Positions 18,522 to 27,660 of a stretch of DNA of 64,000 nucleotides are shown here, piece by piece. Position 1 is the first letter of the stretch, and each line of letters begins with the position of its first letter. The stretch spans positions 62,001 through 126,000 of the forward strand of contig LWTK01000044.1 in the NCBI GenBank assembly GCA_003326205.1. The letters are read 5' to 3'. The translations under genes were made by a program, and so were the position numbers. The notes under the pieces are model-generated. The model was not told where the DNA came from, searched no databases, and saw only the letters and a program-made list of their open reading frames with translations. Origin of the DNA: Nostoc sp. ATCC 43529. GTDB taxonomy: Bacteria; Cyanobacteriota; Cyanobacteriia; Cyanobacteriales; Nostocaceae.

Positions 18522-19622
18522 TTATTGCAAAGTACCGCGTTTGATTTGTTCGCTTTCAATGGCTTCAAATAAGGCGCGAAAGTTTCCTTCGCCGAAACCT
18601 TGAGCTTGGAAACGACGCTCAATAAATTCAAAGAAAAATGTCGGCTGTCCAAATATTGGCTGGGTAAAAATTTGTAGTAATAATGGGGCGTTATTTTCTG
18701 CCTCTAAAGAAGTATGTTCTTGCCAGTCTACGAGAATTTGTTGTTGGGCGATCGCCTGAATTTCTAAATCTGATAATGGAAATCCTGGACGTTTTTTTAA
18801 CTGGGTATAATAGCTTTGGGGAACTGAAAGCAAAGATAAACCAGTAGCACGAAATTTAGCGATCGCACTCACAAGATTTGTTGTCCGTAAAGCAATATGT
18901 TGAATCCCTGGCCCCCGATTAACATCTAAAAATTCCTGTATTTGGGAATTCCTGGTAGCTGGTTCATTAATTGGCAATTGTACGTTGCCGTTAGGCGAAA
19001 CCATCACTTGACTATGTAAAGCAGAGCGATCGGTTTTAATTTTAAATACTTGCTGTGGTCTAAAATCCAGGATGTTTTCATACCAAGCAACGGCACGTTC
19101 TAAATTGCCAATTTCTACGTTGAGTACGATGTGGTCTATGGCAGTAATTAAAGAGGACGCGGTGACGCGAGGACGCGGGGACACGGTGACAGAATTCTCC
19201 GCGTCACCGCGTCTCCCAATCTCCGTGTCTTCTACTTCTCTTTCTATCAGCGTATGAGTTAGTCCACCCCAAGCGGCAATTTTGCTCCACTTAAGGGATG
19301 TTCCGCCTACATTTTGTTCGAGTATGGGTTGTAGAACTGTAGCACCGTGCATTTTAGCATGGGCGATCGCCGCTTCTACGTCTTCCACAGCAAAGGCAAC
19401 ATCGGCAACACCAGGAGGATATTGACGCAGAAATTCAGCCACCGGACTTGTGGGTAACAGTGGTGAAGATAGCAAAAAGCAGACGCTACCACTTTTGACT
19501 ACTTCTGTGCAAGTATGAAATGAACTAGTGCGGGTTACTGCTTGAAAACCAAGATGGTGTACAAACCAATCCCGCCACGTTTTGGCGTCTTCTACATAGA
19601 AATGAACGCTATCAATTTTCAT
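18522..19622 (-). CDS. hpd: 4-hydroxyphenylpyruvate dioxygenase
   Basis: 366 residues, two VOC-type halves. The C-terminal half carries the iron ligands in DHIVLNVE (His164), IQHIALRT, and FFEFIERR near residue 330, with the C-terminal helix QGFGEGNFRALFEAIE typical of HPPD. The enzyme makes homogentisate for tyrosine breakdown and for tocopherol and plastoquinone-type compounds. Residues about 131-157 form a low-complexity linker encoded by an inverted, GACGCGG-type intergenic repeat (19152-19232) inserted in frame between the two halves. An SDR gene lies 115 bases upstream on the same strand. Confidence 0.93.
   Translation of the reverse strand: MKIDSVHFYVEDAKTWRDWFVHHLGFQAVTRTSSFHTCTEVVKSGSVCFLLSSPLLPTSPVAEFLRQYPPGVADVAFAVEDVEAAIAHAKMHGATVLQPILEQNVGGTSLKWSKIAAWGGLTHTLIEREVEDTEIGRRGDAENSVTVSPRPRVTASSLITAIDHIVLNVEIGNLERAVAWYENILDFRPQQVFKIKTDRSALHSQVMVSPNGNVQLPINEPATRNSQIQEFLDVNRGPGIQHIALRTTNLVSAIAKFRATGLSLLSVPQSYYTQLKKRPGFPLSDLEIQAIAQQQILVDWQEHTSLEAENNAPLLLQIFTQPIFGQPTFFFEFIERRFQAQGFGEGNFRALFEAIESEQIKRGTLQ
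19152..19232. repeat. Intergenic-type inverted repeat inside hpd
   Basis: Arms GACGCGGTGACGCG (19156-19169) and its complement (19200-19213) with related GGGGACACGG words between. The same vocabulary (GCGTCTCCGTGTCCCCG) occurs in the spacer near 37600-37650. The insertion keeps the hpd reading frame and encodes a Glu/Arg/Val-rich linker. Confidence 0.75.
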
Positions 19623-19737
19623 AGTTACCGAAAATCCAGCATAACAGCTTATATATTTCTAAATTTTGCTTTTTTTGCTAAATTTTCACGTCTTTCCCAA
19701 GCAAGAATTATGTAGGCGAACTACAACGTCCCTAGAC

Positions 19738-20442
19738 CTAAAAAAACAGATGACTATCAGGTTGAATGTTAATTTCCATTGGTACAGCTTGCGGTTCGGC
19801 AGATAGGGCAAAGAAAATTGCATTCGCCGCAGTTTCAGCACTGAGCATTTTTTTCCGGTCTACTTTTAAGCTGACGTTATCCCAAAAAGGAGAATCTACC
19901 CCACCAAAGTAGAATAGCGTGAACTTGATACCAAAGCGCTTGAGTTCTTCTGCCATGCACTTGCTGAAACCCACAACACCAAACTTAGAAGCAGAATAAG
20001 CCGCGGCCATCCCCATCGAATGCTTGCCAAGAATTCCCACCACGTTACAGATGTGACCAGACTTGCGTTTTTGCATCTCTTGGGCAGCTGCCTGAGTAGT
20101 GTAAAAGCTGCCTTTTAAGTTGATATCTAACATCTTGTCTAAATCAGCGGGTTCTAAGCTATTGTAAGGCTTGAGTATACCAGCACCAGCAGCATTCACC
20201 AAAATATCGATTTGACCAAACTCAGCAACAGTTTTTTCGATCAAAGTCTTTACCTGTTGAGGATCGGTAATATCGGTGGGAACGGTCAAAACTTGTCCTG
20301 GTAAATCAGCAGCCAGTGTGGTTAAACGCACCGCATCTCTGGCAGCCAATACAAACTTCACTCCGGTAGGTGCAAGTTTACGTGCTAGGGCTGAACCAAT
20401 ACCGCCGGTAGCACCGACAATAACAACGACTTTATCCTGCAT
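19738..20442 (-). CDS. Short-chain dehydrogenase/reductase
   Basis: 234 residues, classical SDR fold: cofactor motif GATGGIGSALA (about 10-20), NAAGAG (83-88), Asn108, and YSASK with Tyr149 and Lys153. The catalytic Ser expected 13 residues before the Tyr is Gly136 (NVVGILG), so activity may be altered. The C-terminal part has the hydrophobic segment FTLFYFGGVDSPFW. Substrate unknown. It precedes hpd on the same strand with a 115-base gap, so the two might be co-transcribed. Confidence 0.85.
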   Translation of the reverse strand: MQDKVVVIVGATGGIGSALARKLAPTGVKFVLAARDAVRLTTLAADLPGQVLTVPTDITDPQQVKTLIEKTVAEFGQIDILVNAAGAGILKPYNSLEPADLDKMLDINLKGSFYTTQAAAQEMQKRKSGHICNVVGILGKHSMGMAAAYSASKFGVVGFSKCMAEELKRFGIKFTLFYFGGVDSPFWDNVSLKVDRKKMLSAETAANAIFFALSAEPQAVPMEINIQPDSHLFF

Positions 20443-20593
20443 TTTAATATTTACATTTCTTCACATCTTTTTACATAATACTGAATTATGGACTCAAGTT
20501 CTAGGTATAGCAGTTACCAGGTTGGTTAGGATATAAAGCTATGGTCAAACCCCGACAGCAAAAGACTTTTAAGCCTGTTACCTCAAAAAATAT

Positions 20594-21886
20594 CTACTCC
20601 AGCGATCGCGGCATTACCTCATATTCATTGCCGCTTGGTTTTAATATAAATGTGGGAGATGATTCTAAATATTTGGTCAAACTAGAACCTAATTTTAATT
20701 TTTTGACGATTGAAGTAGGAGATTCTCCGGTTATTTTCTGTATCTCTGTACCTAGTTTAGATACAGATAATTTAGTTTTAGGAGAATTTATTGGAAAATC
20801 TCGAATTATTTTTAATAAAAATTTATCTAATGTTTGGCGATCGCCAATTTGGACAAAGTTTTCTTTTTGTTCCTGTTTAACATTAATCGATTGTGCAGAT
20901 AACTCATCTTTGGGATAAATTACTTCTTCAATTTCTGGTCTATTTTGATGAATATTGGTATTGAGGTTGCGTCTTTCTTCAAATAGATTGGCAATAGTCG
21001 CTAAACTTTGCAATTTAGCATTGATTGAGTTTTGTTCATTTCTAATCAAATCTTGGATTTCTTCAACTACTTGTTCTAAAGATGGAATTTCTCTGGCCAT
21101 TGTTATGGAATAATGAGTTAAGTTGCCAGTATTCCTGTTTTCTACATGCAAAGTTTGTCCTTGTCTACGCACCCAATATACAATCAATCCTTGATTTTGG
21201 AGTTCGTTGCAGAGGTGGATTAAAATTCCATCGCCAGAACAGACAAAAACTTCTTTAACTGTTGGATAAGACCGTAAAACGCAAGCACCAAATCCGATCA
21301 TTTTGGCGTCAGCGCTATCCTTCCCTCCAGGTACATGAATAAGTTGATAACCACGCTTATAAAGTTCAATATCATGCTTGCCAATACTGGGATTTCTCCA
21401 GTTAGCAAATGCTAATTTAACTTGCAGAGGATACTCACATATACTCGCTAAAAATAATTCGGAATTAATATCTAATTTTAAATTTTCTGCATCTAAAAGT
21501 AAAAGAGAAATTTTAGTTTTTAAGTGATGTTTAATTTCCTGTTTTTGCTGAAATATTTTAATAAATTGGTTTAAAGTATCAGATTCTAGCCAATCAGGGG
21601 ATAATAAAATTCTCCGTAGTTCTTCAGCTAGGATTGAACTCAAAGAGCTAAGATTTGTTTCTATAAATTTTTCTACTGGTAGTTTTGTTGCTAAAGCAAT
21701 TTCTGTAGCTTCAGCCATACTTTGTTTACTGTGCCCGTTGCTATTGGCAATCAAGTCAGTTTCCACCAAAGGAGAAAGTGTCGGCTCAAGGAATTGTTTA
21801 CCACAGTTTTTGCACAGGTAATTCTGCTTGCCATTCCGACGACCATTTTTACGATATGAAGTAGACTCGCACCGGGGACATTTCAT
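20594..21886 (-). CDS. Zinc-ribbon / NYN nuclease-like / LOTUS-like fusion protein
   Basis: 430 residues in three parts. Residues 1-33 are a zinc ribbon with Cys3, Cys6, Cys25 and Cys28 (MKCPRCESTSYRKNG and YLCKNCGKQF), like the N-terminal ribbon of IS1-type transposase InsA proteins. Residues about 125-245 are an NYN (PIN-like) domain with the acidic residues Asp132 (LLLDAENL), Asp190 and Asp193 (GGKDSADAK) and Asp219 (CSGDGI), consistent with a metal-dependent RNase. Residues about 350-420 resemble an OST-HTH/LOTUS RNA-binding domain (SVSKLGTEIQKITG, TKYLESSPTFIL). Inference: an RNA-targeting nuclease. No partner gene is adjacent; pstB' follows on the same strand after about 297 bases of AT-rich spacer with no feature seen. 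Confidence 0.75.
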   Translation of the reverse strand: MKCPRCESTSYRKNGRRNGKQNYLCKNCGKQFLEPTLSPLVETDLIANSNGHSKQSMAEATEIALATKLPVEKFIETNLSSLSSILAEELRRILLSPDWLESDTLNQFIKIFQQKQEIKHHLKTKISLLLLDAENLKLDINSELFLASICEYPLQVKLAFANWRNPSIGKHDIELYKRGYQLIHVPGGKDSADAKMIGFGACVLRSYPTVKEVFVCSGDGILIHLCNELQNQGLIVYWVRRQGQTLHVENRNTGNLTHYSITMAREIPSLEQVVEEIQDLIRNEQNSINAKLQSLATIANLFEERRNLNTNIHQNRPEIEEVIYPKDELSAQSINVKQEQKENFVQIGDRQTLDKFLLKIIRDFPINSPKTKLSVSKLGTEIQKITGESPTSIVKKLKLGSSLTKYLESSPTFILKPSGNEYEVMPRSLE

Positions 21887-22183
21887 TTTCTATTTAGGTG
21901 GTCTAAAGCAGATACTCTTCTTAAGTTTATAGTATAGGACTAGTATTTGATTGTTTGTTCAAAAATCAAATATGATTTCTATATAAAAAATTGTGTCAAC
22001 TTAGATTTAGTATTGCCCAACACAAGAAAAATTCAAAGGTTGTGAAAATTAAATTACAGTAATCTGTTTTGATTTTTCAACTTATTTGCGTAGCCGGGAA
22101 GTAGAGAATCAGACTTTTCGAGTTTTACTGAATGTATAATTCCTACTCACAGTCTTCTCAAAAGCCAAAATTTAAGCAAGATT

Positions 22184-22963
22184 TTAACCGACGCGGGCAA
22201 AAATGTAATCGCGGGTACGAGAATCAAGGGGATTAGTAAAAATTTTATTTGTAGTACCAAATTCAACCATTTGAGTAATGCGATTTTCATTACTGTGAAA
22301 GAAAGCCGTAAAATCAGATAGGCGAGTAACTTGCTGCAAGTTATGGGTAACAATCACAATTGTCAGTTCTGAGCGCAAGTTATGAATCAGACTTTCAATT
22401 TGCATACTCCCAATAGGATCGAGACCTGAACAAGGTTCATCCATCAGTAGAACTTTTGGTTTAACTGCTAAAGCACGGGCAATACATAGTCTTTGTTGTT
22501 GTCCCCCAGAAAGTTCTAAAGCAGATTTGTGTAGTTTATTTTTCAGTTCATCCCAAAGTTCGGCAGCTTTAATGGCAGATTCGACAATTGCATCTAATTC
22601 TACTTTCGGATGCCATCCAACTAATTTCACGCCATAGGCAACATTATCATAAACGCTCATGGGGAAAAGATTTGGCTTGGGAAAAACCATACTAATTTGG
22701 CGACGTAATCTACTTAAATTGACACGGCGCTCATAAATATTCTGTCCATAAAATTCTACTCTTCCTTCAACATTCACTTCTGTTTCTAATTCATTCATCC
22801 GATTTAACGATTTAAGAAAAGTAGACTTGCCACAACCACTAGAACCAATAATTGCCGTGATTTGGTTTTGGTAAATATCCATTGACACGCCTTCAACTAT
22901 CTTTTGAGTCTCGTAATAGAAGCTGAAGTTTTTGACTCTGATGGCTGGAATTAGTTTACTCAT
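22184..22963 (-). CDS. pstB: Second phosphate ABC transporter ATPase (PstB') with altered Q-loop
   Basis: 259 residues, clearly PstB: Walker A GSSGCGKST (40-48), signature LSGGQQQR, Walker B VLLMDEP, H-loop IVTHN. The Q-loop Gln, which couples ATP hydrolysis to the permease, is Pro95 here (MVFPKPN), whereas the neighbouring PstB has the normal MVFQKPN. PstB drives phosphate import as a dimer below PstA/PstC. This copy may form a heterodimer or be regulatory. It is the last gene of the pst operon, 336 bases after the first pstB. Confidence 0.92.
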   Translation of the reverse strand: MSKLIPAIRVKNFSFYYETQKIVEGVSMDIYQNQITAIIGSSGCGKSTFLKSLNRMNELETEVNVEGRVEFYGQNIYERRVNLSRLRRQISMVFPKPNLFPMSVYDNVAYGVKLVGWHPKVELDAIVESAIKAAELWDELKNKLHKSALELSGGQQQRLCIARALAVKPKVLLMDEPCSGLDPIGSMQIESLIHNLRSELTIVIVTHNLQQVTRLSDFTAFFHSNENRITQMVEFGTTNKIFTNPLDSRTRDYIFARVG

Positions 22964-23299
22964 ATTCCCAAAACGTGTGAAACAATACTTGACTAAGTAA
23001 GGTATTACAAATCAGCAGTGCTGTTTCACTATGTTACTCCTAAAAGGAGAACTTCATGGAAAATACGTAAGTATATGGTAAATGTATAGCAAATATACCG
23101 TTAGTAAATGTTTATATTAAGTTATGTCGCAAAAATCATTGTTGAGAAAATGAGGGAGGTGGGGAGATGGGGAGGTGGGGAGATGGGGAGACAAGGAGAC
23201 AAGGAAAATAGTTAATAACCAATGACTAATGACTAATGACCAATGACTAATAACCAATGACTAATGACTAATGACCAATGACTAATGACTAATGACTTT
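22964..23299. other. Spacer between the two pstB genes with tandem repeats
   Basis: The right two thirds consist of GGGGAGAT-type units (about 23155-23205) and then about twelve copies of ATGACTA/ATGACCA heptamers (about 23217-23297). The remainder is AT-rich. No promoter for the second pstB was recognised. Confidence 0.7.
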
Positions 23300-24079
23300 T
23301 TACCCAAAACGTCCTGAAATGTAGTCGCGGGTGCGGGGGTCGAGTGGGTTATTAAAGATTTGCTCAGTGGCACCAAATTCAATCATTTGACCAATCCGAC
23401 TTTCATCGGTGCTGAAGAAAGCGGTAAAATCAGAGACGCGAGCAGCTTGCTGCATGTTATGGGTAACGATCGCGATCGTCAACTGAGACCGCAAACTATG
23501 GATTAGTTCTTCAACTTTCATCGTGGCGATGGGGTCAAGAGCCGAGCAAGGTTCATCCATCAACAGAACTTTCGGTTTGACTGCTAAAGCACGGGCAATA
23601 CATAATCTCTGTTGTTGACCGCCAGAAAGCCCTAAAGCTGATTTATCTAACTTATCTTTCACTTCATCCCATAAAGCAGCACTTTTGAGGGCAGACTCGA
23701 CAATTTCATCTAGTTCTACTTTTGGATACCTACCTGCTATTCTCATTCCGTAGGCAACATTTTCATAAATGCTGATAGGAAAAGGGTTAGGTTTTTGGAA
23801 AACCATACCAATTTGGCGGCGTAATCTATTGATGTTGACGCGAGGAGCATAAATATTTTGGCCAAAAAATTCTACCTCACCTTCAACTTTTACAGGGCCT
23901 TCTAATTCACTAATGCGATTCAGAATTTTGATAAAGGTAGATTTGCCACAACCACTAGGGCCGATAATTGCTGTTACTTGATTTCGATAAATATCTATTG
24001 ATATGTTTTCGATCGCTTTGAATGTGCCATAGTAAAAACTGATATTTTTTACTTTAATAGCTGGAATTAGTTTATTCAT
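23300..24079 (-). CDS. pstB: Phosphate ABC transporter ATP-binding protein PstB
   Basis: 259 residues from the ATG at 24079, chosen because it gives the same length and N-terminus ([12 protein letters not shown]) as the neighbouring copy; the frame extends 11 codons further without conservation. Walker [11 protein letters not shown]-loop MVFQKPN, signature LSGGQQQR, Walker B and H-loop are all canonical. It is the functional ATPase of the PstSCAB importer, downstream of pstA by 46 bases on the same strand. Confidence 0.96.
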   Translation of the reverse strand: MNKLIPAIKVKNISFYYGTFKAIENISIDIYRNQVTAIIGPSGCGKSTFIKILNRISELEGPVKVEGEVEFFGQNIYAPRVNINRLRRQIGMVFQKPNPFPISIYENVAYGMRIAGRYPKVELDEIVESALKSAALWDEVKDKLDKSALGLSGGQQQRLCIARALAVKPKVLLMDEPCSALDPIATMKVEELIHSLRSQLTIAIVTHNMQQAARVSDFTAFFSTDESRIGQMIEFGATEQIFNNPLDPRTRDYISGRFG

Positions 24080-24125
24080 AAATTGCCAAGGTGGAAAATA
24101 AAAATTTATCAAAATAGAATTCTAT

Positions 24126-25013
24126 TTATTTAATTTTTCTTTGGCTAACAACTACACGAGAAATAATACTGACACATAAAATTAAACCCAATAGAATTAT
24201 CGAAGTAGTCCATACTAATTGATTTTTTTCTGGGTCTGGGTCGTTGTAGAGGTTAAAAATTAATACTGGCAAAGAAGCTGTTGGGCTTAACAAACCTTCT
24301 GACCAATCTAGACTAAATAATGCAGTAAAAATTAAGGGTGCTGTTTCACCAGCAGCACGAGCTACCGCTAATAAAACGCCTGTAGTAATTCCAGGAATTG
24401 CCGCAGTGACAACGATGCGAAAGGTAGTTTGAAAACGAGTTCCGCCTAAAGCAGCAGAGGCGAGACGTTGAGATGTAGGAATTAGTTTTAAGGATTCTTC
24501 TGTTGTCAATATAATCACTGGTAGCATAATCACAGCTAAGGCAAAACCACCTGCGATCGCACTAAATCCTTTAGTTGTCAAAACGATTATACCGTAAGCA
24601 AATATTCCGACAACAATTGAAGGTACACCTGTGAGAATATTAGCGATAAAACGAACGATATTAGCAATTGGATTTTGACCAAATTCTGCCAAGAAAATTC
24701 CTGTCATTACGCCTGTGGGAATGCTTAAAAAAGCACCAATGGCTACCATAACTATGGTTCCCAAAATGGCATTCCCGAACCCATTATCAATTACTGTTTT
24801 AACAAAAACTTCCCCTTTAATTCCCGATATTCCCCGGATAAAAATTTCCCATAAAATTGATAATAAAGGAATGAGTGCTAGACCTGTGAAACCAAAAGCG
24901 ATCGCATTCATTAAATAAGTAAATGTAACTCGCTCTTTTGGTAGGGGACTGCATAATTCTTTTGTTATGGATTCATCACTTTCAGAATCGATATAATTAC
25001 TCATATTTTTCAC
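24126..25013 (-). CDS. pstA: Phosphate ABC transporter permease PstA
   Basis: 295 residues with six predicted transmembrane segments. The family motif for coupling to PstB is in EESLKLIPTSQRLASAALGGTRFQTTFRIV, and the GVPSIVVGIFAYG and ARAAGETAPLIFTALF segments are typical of PstA. It forms the inner-membrane channel with PstC. It lies 109 bases after pstC and 46 bases before pstB on the minus strand. Confidence 0.95.
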   Translation of the reverse strand: MKNMSNYIDSESDESITKELCSPLPKERVTFTYLMNAIAFGFTGLALIPLLSILWEIFIRGISGIKGEVFVKTVIDNGFGNAILGTIVMVAIGAFLSIPTGVMTGIFLAEFGQNPIANIVRFIANILTGVPSIVVGIFAYGIIVLTTKGFSAIAGGFALAVIMLPVIILTTEESLKLIPTSQRLASAALGGTRFQTTFRIVVTAAIPGITTGVLLAVARAAGETAPLIFTALFSLDWSEGLLSPTASLPVLIFNLYNDPDPEKNQLVWTTSIILLGLILCVSIISRVVVSQRKIK

Positions 25014-25122
25014 AATTTTTAATCACTAAACAAAACCCTTGCCCCATAGCAATTACCAATCACCCATCAAAACTAATTAATTCATAACTCATAATTCATA
25101 ATTCATAATTCATAATTCTTCT

Positions 25123-26124
25123 TCAATTATTTTTTCTAGCAAACCACCTGACTAATAATACAGCGCCAATATTTACAGCTAGAGTTAAGCCAAATAAAAT
25201 TAATCCTAAATAGCTTAAAGCACCAATATGTAATCCTGGCTCGGCTTCAGCAAATTCATTCGCTAATACAGAGGGAATTGTATAAGCTGGATCGAGTAAA
25301 GAAGCACTAATTTGAGCAGAATTACCAATTACCATAGTGACAGCCATTGTTTCACCCAAAGCACGTCCTAAAGCCAGCATTGCTGCACTAACTATTCCCG
25401 AAAATCCAGCTGGTAGCAAAACTCGAAAAATTGTTTCCCAACGAGTACCACCTAAAGCCATAGATGCGCTGCGTAATTCTTTGGGTATAGCCAGTAATAC
25501 ATCACGAGTAATTGCTGCCATTGTTGGCAAAATCATGATGGCTAGAATAATTCCAGCAGTTAACATATTTGTGCCCACAGGGTCTTGTGTATTAAATAGT
25601 GGTATCACTTTTAAAGTGCTACCTAACCATTTTTCAAAAGGTTCTAAAACTGGAATAAAGCTAAAAATAGCCCATAAACCAATAATTACACTGGGAATTG
25701 CAGCGATTAATTCCACAACAAATGCTAAGGTTGTTCGCACCGATGTGGGTAAGAAATTTTCACTTGTTACTAAGGCGACTGCTATTCCCACTGGTACAGC
25801 TAATAAAATAGCGATCGCACTACTTACTAAAGTTCCATAAATATAAGGTAATGCACCAAAAATTCCATTACCTGTATCCCAATCTTGACCCCATAAAAAC
25901 CCAACTCCAAACTGTTTAATCGCTGGTAGAGCTTCTTGGTAAATTACCCAACTCATTAAAAATAACACAGCAAAAGTAACTAACGCAAAAAAGTATACTA
26001 GCCGTGTAAATCCTCGATCAAACCAGAAATTTTTACCGCTGATAGCTGTCAAATCGATATTTTCATCATCTAAATTCGATTGATATGATGAATTTTTGTC
26101 GGCTGGTTCTGATGAATTTGCCAT
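25123..26124 (-). CDS. pstC: Phosphate ABC transporter permease PstC
   Basis: 333 residues with a hydrophilic N-terminal extension of about 30 residues and six transmembrane segments. ELIAAIPSVIIGLWAIF, the coupling segment IPKELRSASMALGGTRWETIFRVLLP and LGRALGETMAVTMVIGN identify PstC. Partner of PstA in the inner membrane. The 427-base gap from pstS contains a hairpin and a MITE, so part of its transcription may be uncoupled from pstS. Confidence 0.95.
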   Translation of the reverse strand: MANSSEPADKNSSYQSNLDDENIDLTAISGKNFWFDRGFTRLVYFFALVTFAVLFLMSWVIYQEALPAIKQFGVGFLWGQDWDTGNGIFGALPYIYGTLVSSAIAILLAVPVGIAVALVTSENFLPTSVRTTLAFVVELIAAIPSVIIGLWAIFSFIPVLEPFEKWLGSTLKVIPLFNTQDPVGTNMLTAGIILAIMILPTMAAITRDVLLAIPKELRSASMALGGTRWETIFRVLLPAGFSGIVSAAMLALGRALGETMAVTMVIGNSAQISASLLDPAYTIPSVLANEFAEAEPGLHIGALSYLGLILFGLTLAVNIGAVLLVRWFARKNN

Positions 26125-26293
26125 GACAAATAAAATAGTTTTTTGTATGTGAGTAGAGTAGACAACAAGGCAATAGGCAATAGAGATGAGTCTAATTTTG
26201 AGACTTTTTTAATTTATTTGGCTAACCTTTTATTAGGCTAGATGAAGCTTTGATAAAAATTTTATTTAAACAGCCCTATCCTAATAAAAAGCA

Positions 26294-26314
26294 TTTCCAG
26301 GTTATACCTGGAAA
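26294..26314 (-). terminator. Hairpin downstream of pstS
   Basis: TTTCCAGGT-TAT-ACCTGGAAA stem, followed on the minus strand by TGCTTTTTA. A partial terminator or mRNA-stabilising hairpin here would explain higher levels of the binding protein than of the permeases. Confidence 0.6.
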
Positions 26315-26420
26315 CGGTATTTACAAACAAGATTTAACAGATTTAGAAGTCATTCTTTATCAGGAGTATCTTATGATGAGTAAATTCATCCATCAAATTT
26401 TCTCCTGATTTTTTAACTAT

Positions 26421-26514
26421 TTAGGACTTACGCAAAAACTCTCTGAAACTCTTATTTCTTTGTGTACTTTGCGTCCTTTGCGGTTCGTTTTTCGTTATTT
26501 TGCATAAGTCCTAA
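26421..26514. mobile_element. 94-bp MITE-like element within the pst operon
   Basis: Ends are inverted repeats TTAGGACTTACGCAAAA and, complemented, TTAGGACTTATGCAAAA (one mismatch). CTAT directly flanks both sides (26417-26420 and 26515-26518), consistent with a 4-base target duplication. The interior includes GCGTCCTTTGCGGTTCG, a word common in cyanobacterial repeats. It is non-coding and lies between pstS and pstC. Confidence 0.7.
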
Positions 26515-26551
26515 CTATTCTTAATCGTGAATTCTTAAGAGATATTAGCGA

Positions 26552-27595
26552 TTAAGGTTTGACAGTGCTATTCACTGTCTGAAGTACGCGATTTGCCACA
26601 TCAGATGGAATCTTGGTGTAGTTGAGGTCATCATTATACTGTTGACCGTCTTTCAAAACCCAATTTACCCATTTCTTGATTGCATCAGATTTGCTAGCAT
26701 CAGCATACTGTTTATAAACCATTATCCAAGTAAGACCAACAATGGGATAACCTTGTGCTGGATCTCCTACAAAAACGCGGTAGTTGTTTGGAAAATTCAC
26801 ACTAGCCAAAGCTGCGTTTGCAGATTGCAAAGAAGGAGCAACAAATTCTCCTTTCTTGTTTTGGATCTGTGCTGATTTCAGGTTATTTTTGAGAGCGTAG
26901 GCATATTCAACATAACCAATAGAACCAGGAGTACGAGCTACTAAAGCGGCTACGCCGGGATTACCTTTACCTTTAAGGACGTTGGGAAGATTCCATTTTG
27001 GTGCAGTATTAGCTCCAACTCTGCCTTTAAAATAACCATTGATTGAACTTAAATGGTTAGTAAAAATAAAAGTTGTACCGCTACCATCGGCGCGAACAGC
27101 AAATTTAATTGGTTGATTTGGTAGATTTACGCCAGGATTATCAGCTTTAATTTTCGCATCATTCCAATTAGTAATTTGGCCTGCAAAAATAGCTGGTAGT
27201 GTAGCGCGGGATAATTTAAGATTGTTAACGCCTGGAAGATTATAAACTACAGAGACTGCACCGCCGGCTGTGGGTACTAAGATTACACCGTTCTTGACTT
27301 TAGCGATTTCATCATCTTTCATTGCAGCATCACTACCACCAAAGTCAACGGTTCCAGCAGTGACTTGACGAATACCGCCACCACTACCAATTGCTTGATA
27401 GTTAACTTTCAAATCTGGATATTTCTTCTTAACTTCACGAGCATAACGTTCGTAAAGTGGAGCGGGAAAAGTTGCTCCTGCACCGTTGATGGTTTGAGCT
27501 TGTGCGATCGCACCAAACATTGGACTCAGTGCAACAGAAGTTGTCACCAATGAAGTAGCAACGACACGATTCAAGATGGTGGCCGAAAAAATCAT
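26552..27595 (-). CDS. pstS: Phosphate ABC transporter periplasmic binding protein PstS
   Basis: 347 residues: signal peptide to about residue 33 (SPMFGAIAQAQ), then the PstS core with INGAGATFPAPLYERY, AIGSGGGIRQV, DFGGSDAAM and RADGSGTTFIFTNHL, whose Ser/Thr/Asp/Arg residues hold phosphate. Exported to the periplasm, it delivers phosphate to PstCA. The start follows a GAGGTAAT ribosome site. It is the first gene of pstSCABB' and has Pho-box-like repeats about 70-115 bases upstream, so induction by phosphate starvation through SphR is likely. Confidence 0.96.
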   Translation of the reverse strand: MIFSATILNRVVATSLVTTSVALSPMFGAIAQAQTINGAGATFPAPLYERYAREVKKKYPDLKVNYQAIGSGGGIRQVTAGTVDFGGSDAAMKDDEIAKVKNGVILVPTAGGAVSVVYNLPGVNNLKLSRATLPAIFAGQITNWNDAKIKADNPGVNLPNQPIKFAVRADGSGTTFIFTNHLSSINGYFKGRVGANTAPKWNLPNVLKGKGNPGVAALVARTPGSIGYVEYAYALKNNLKSAQIQNKKGEFVAPSLQSANAALASVNFPNNYRVFVGDPAQGYPIVGLTWIMVYKQYADASKSDAIKKWVNWVLKDGQQYNDDLNYTKIPSDVANRVLQTVNSTVKP

Positions 27596-27660
27596 ATTAC
27601 CTCTGATTCAAGGAATATTTTACTGCTGTAATCACAACCTTAAATAAGGTACATTTGTGA

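Noticed and set aside
20541-20918. 125-codon plus-strand frame opposite the NYN gene end
   Set aside because: It is antisense to the LOTUS-like domain, with no ribosome site or recognisable domain.
23217-23297. Possible CRISPR array in ATGACTA repeats
   Set aside because: Units are 7 bases without spacers; these are simple tandem repeats. No repeat-spacer array or cas gene occurs in the window.
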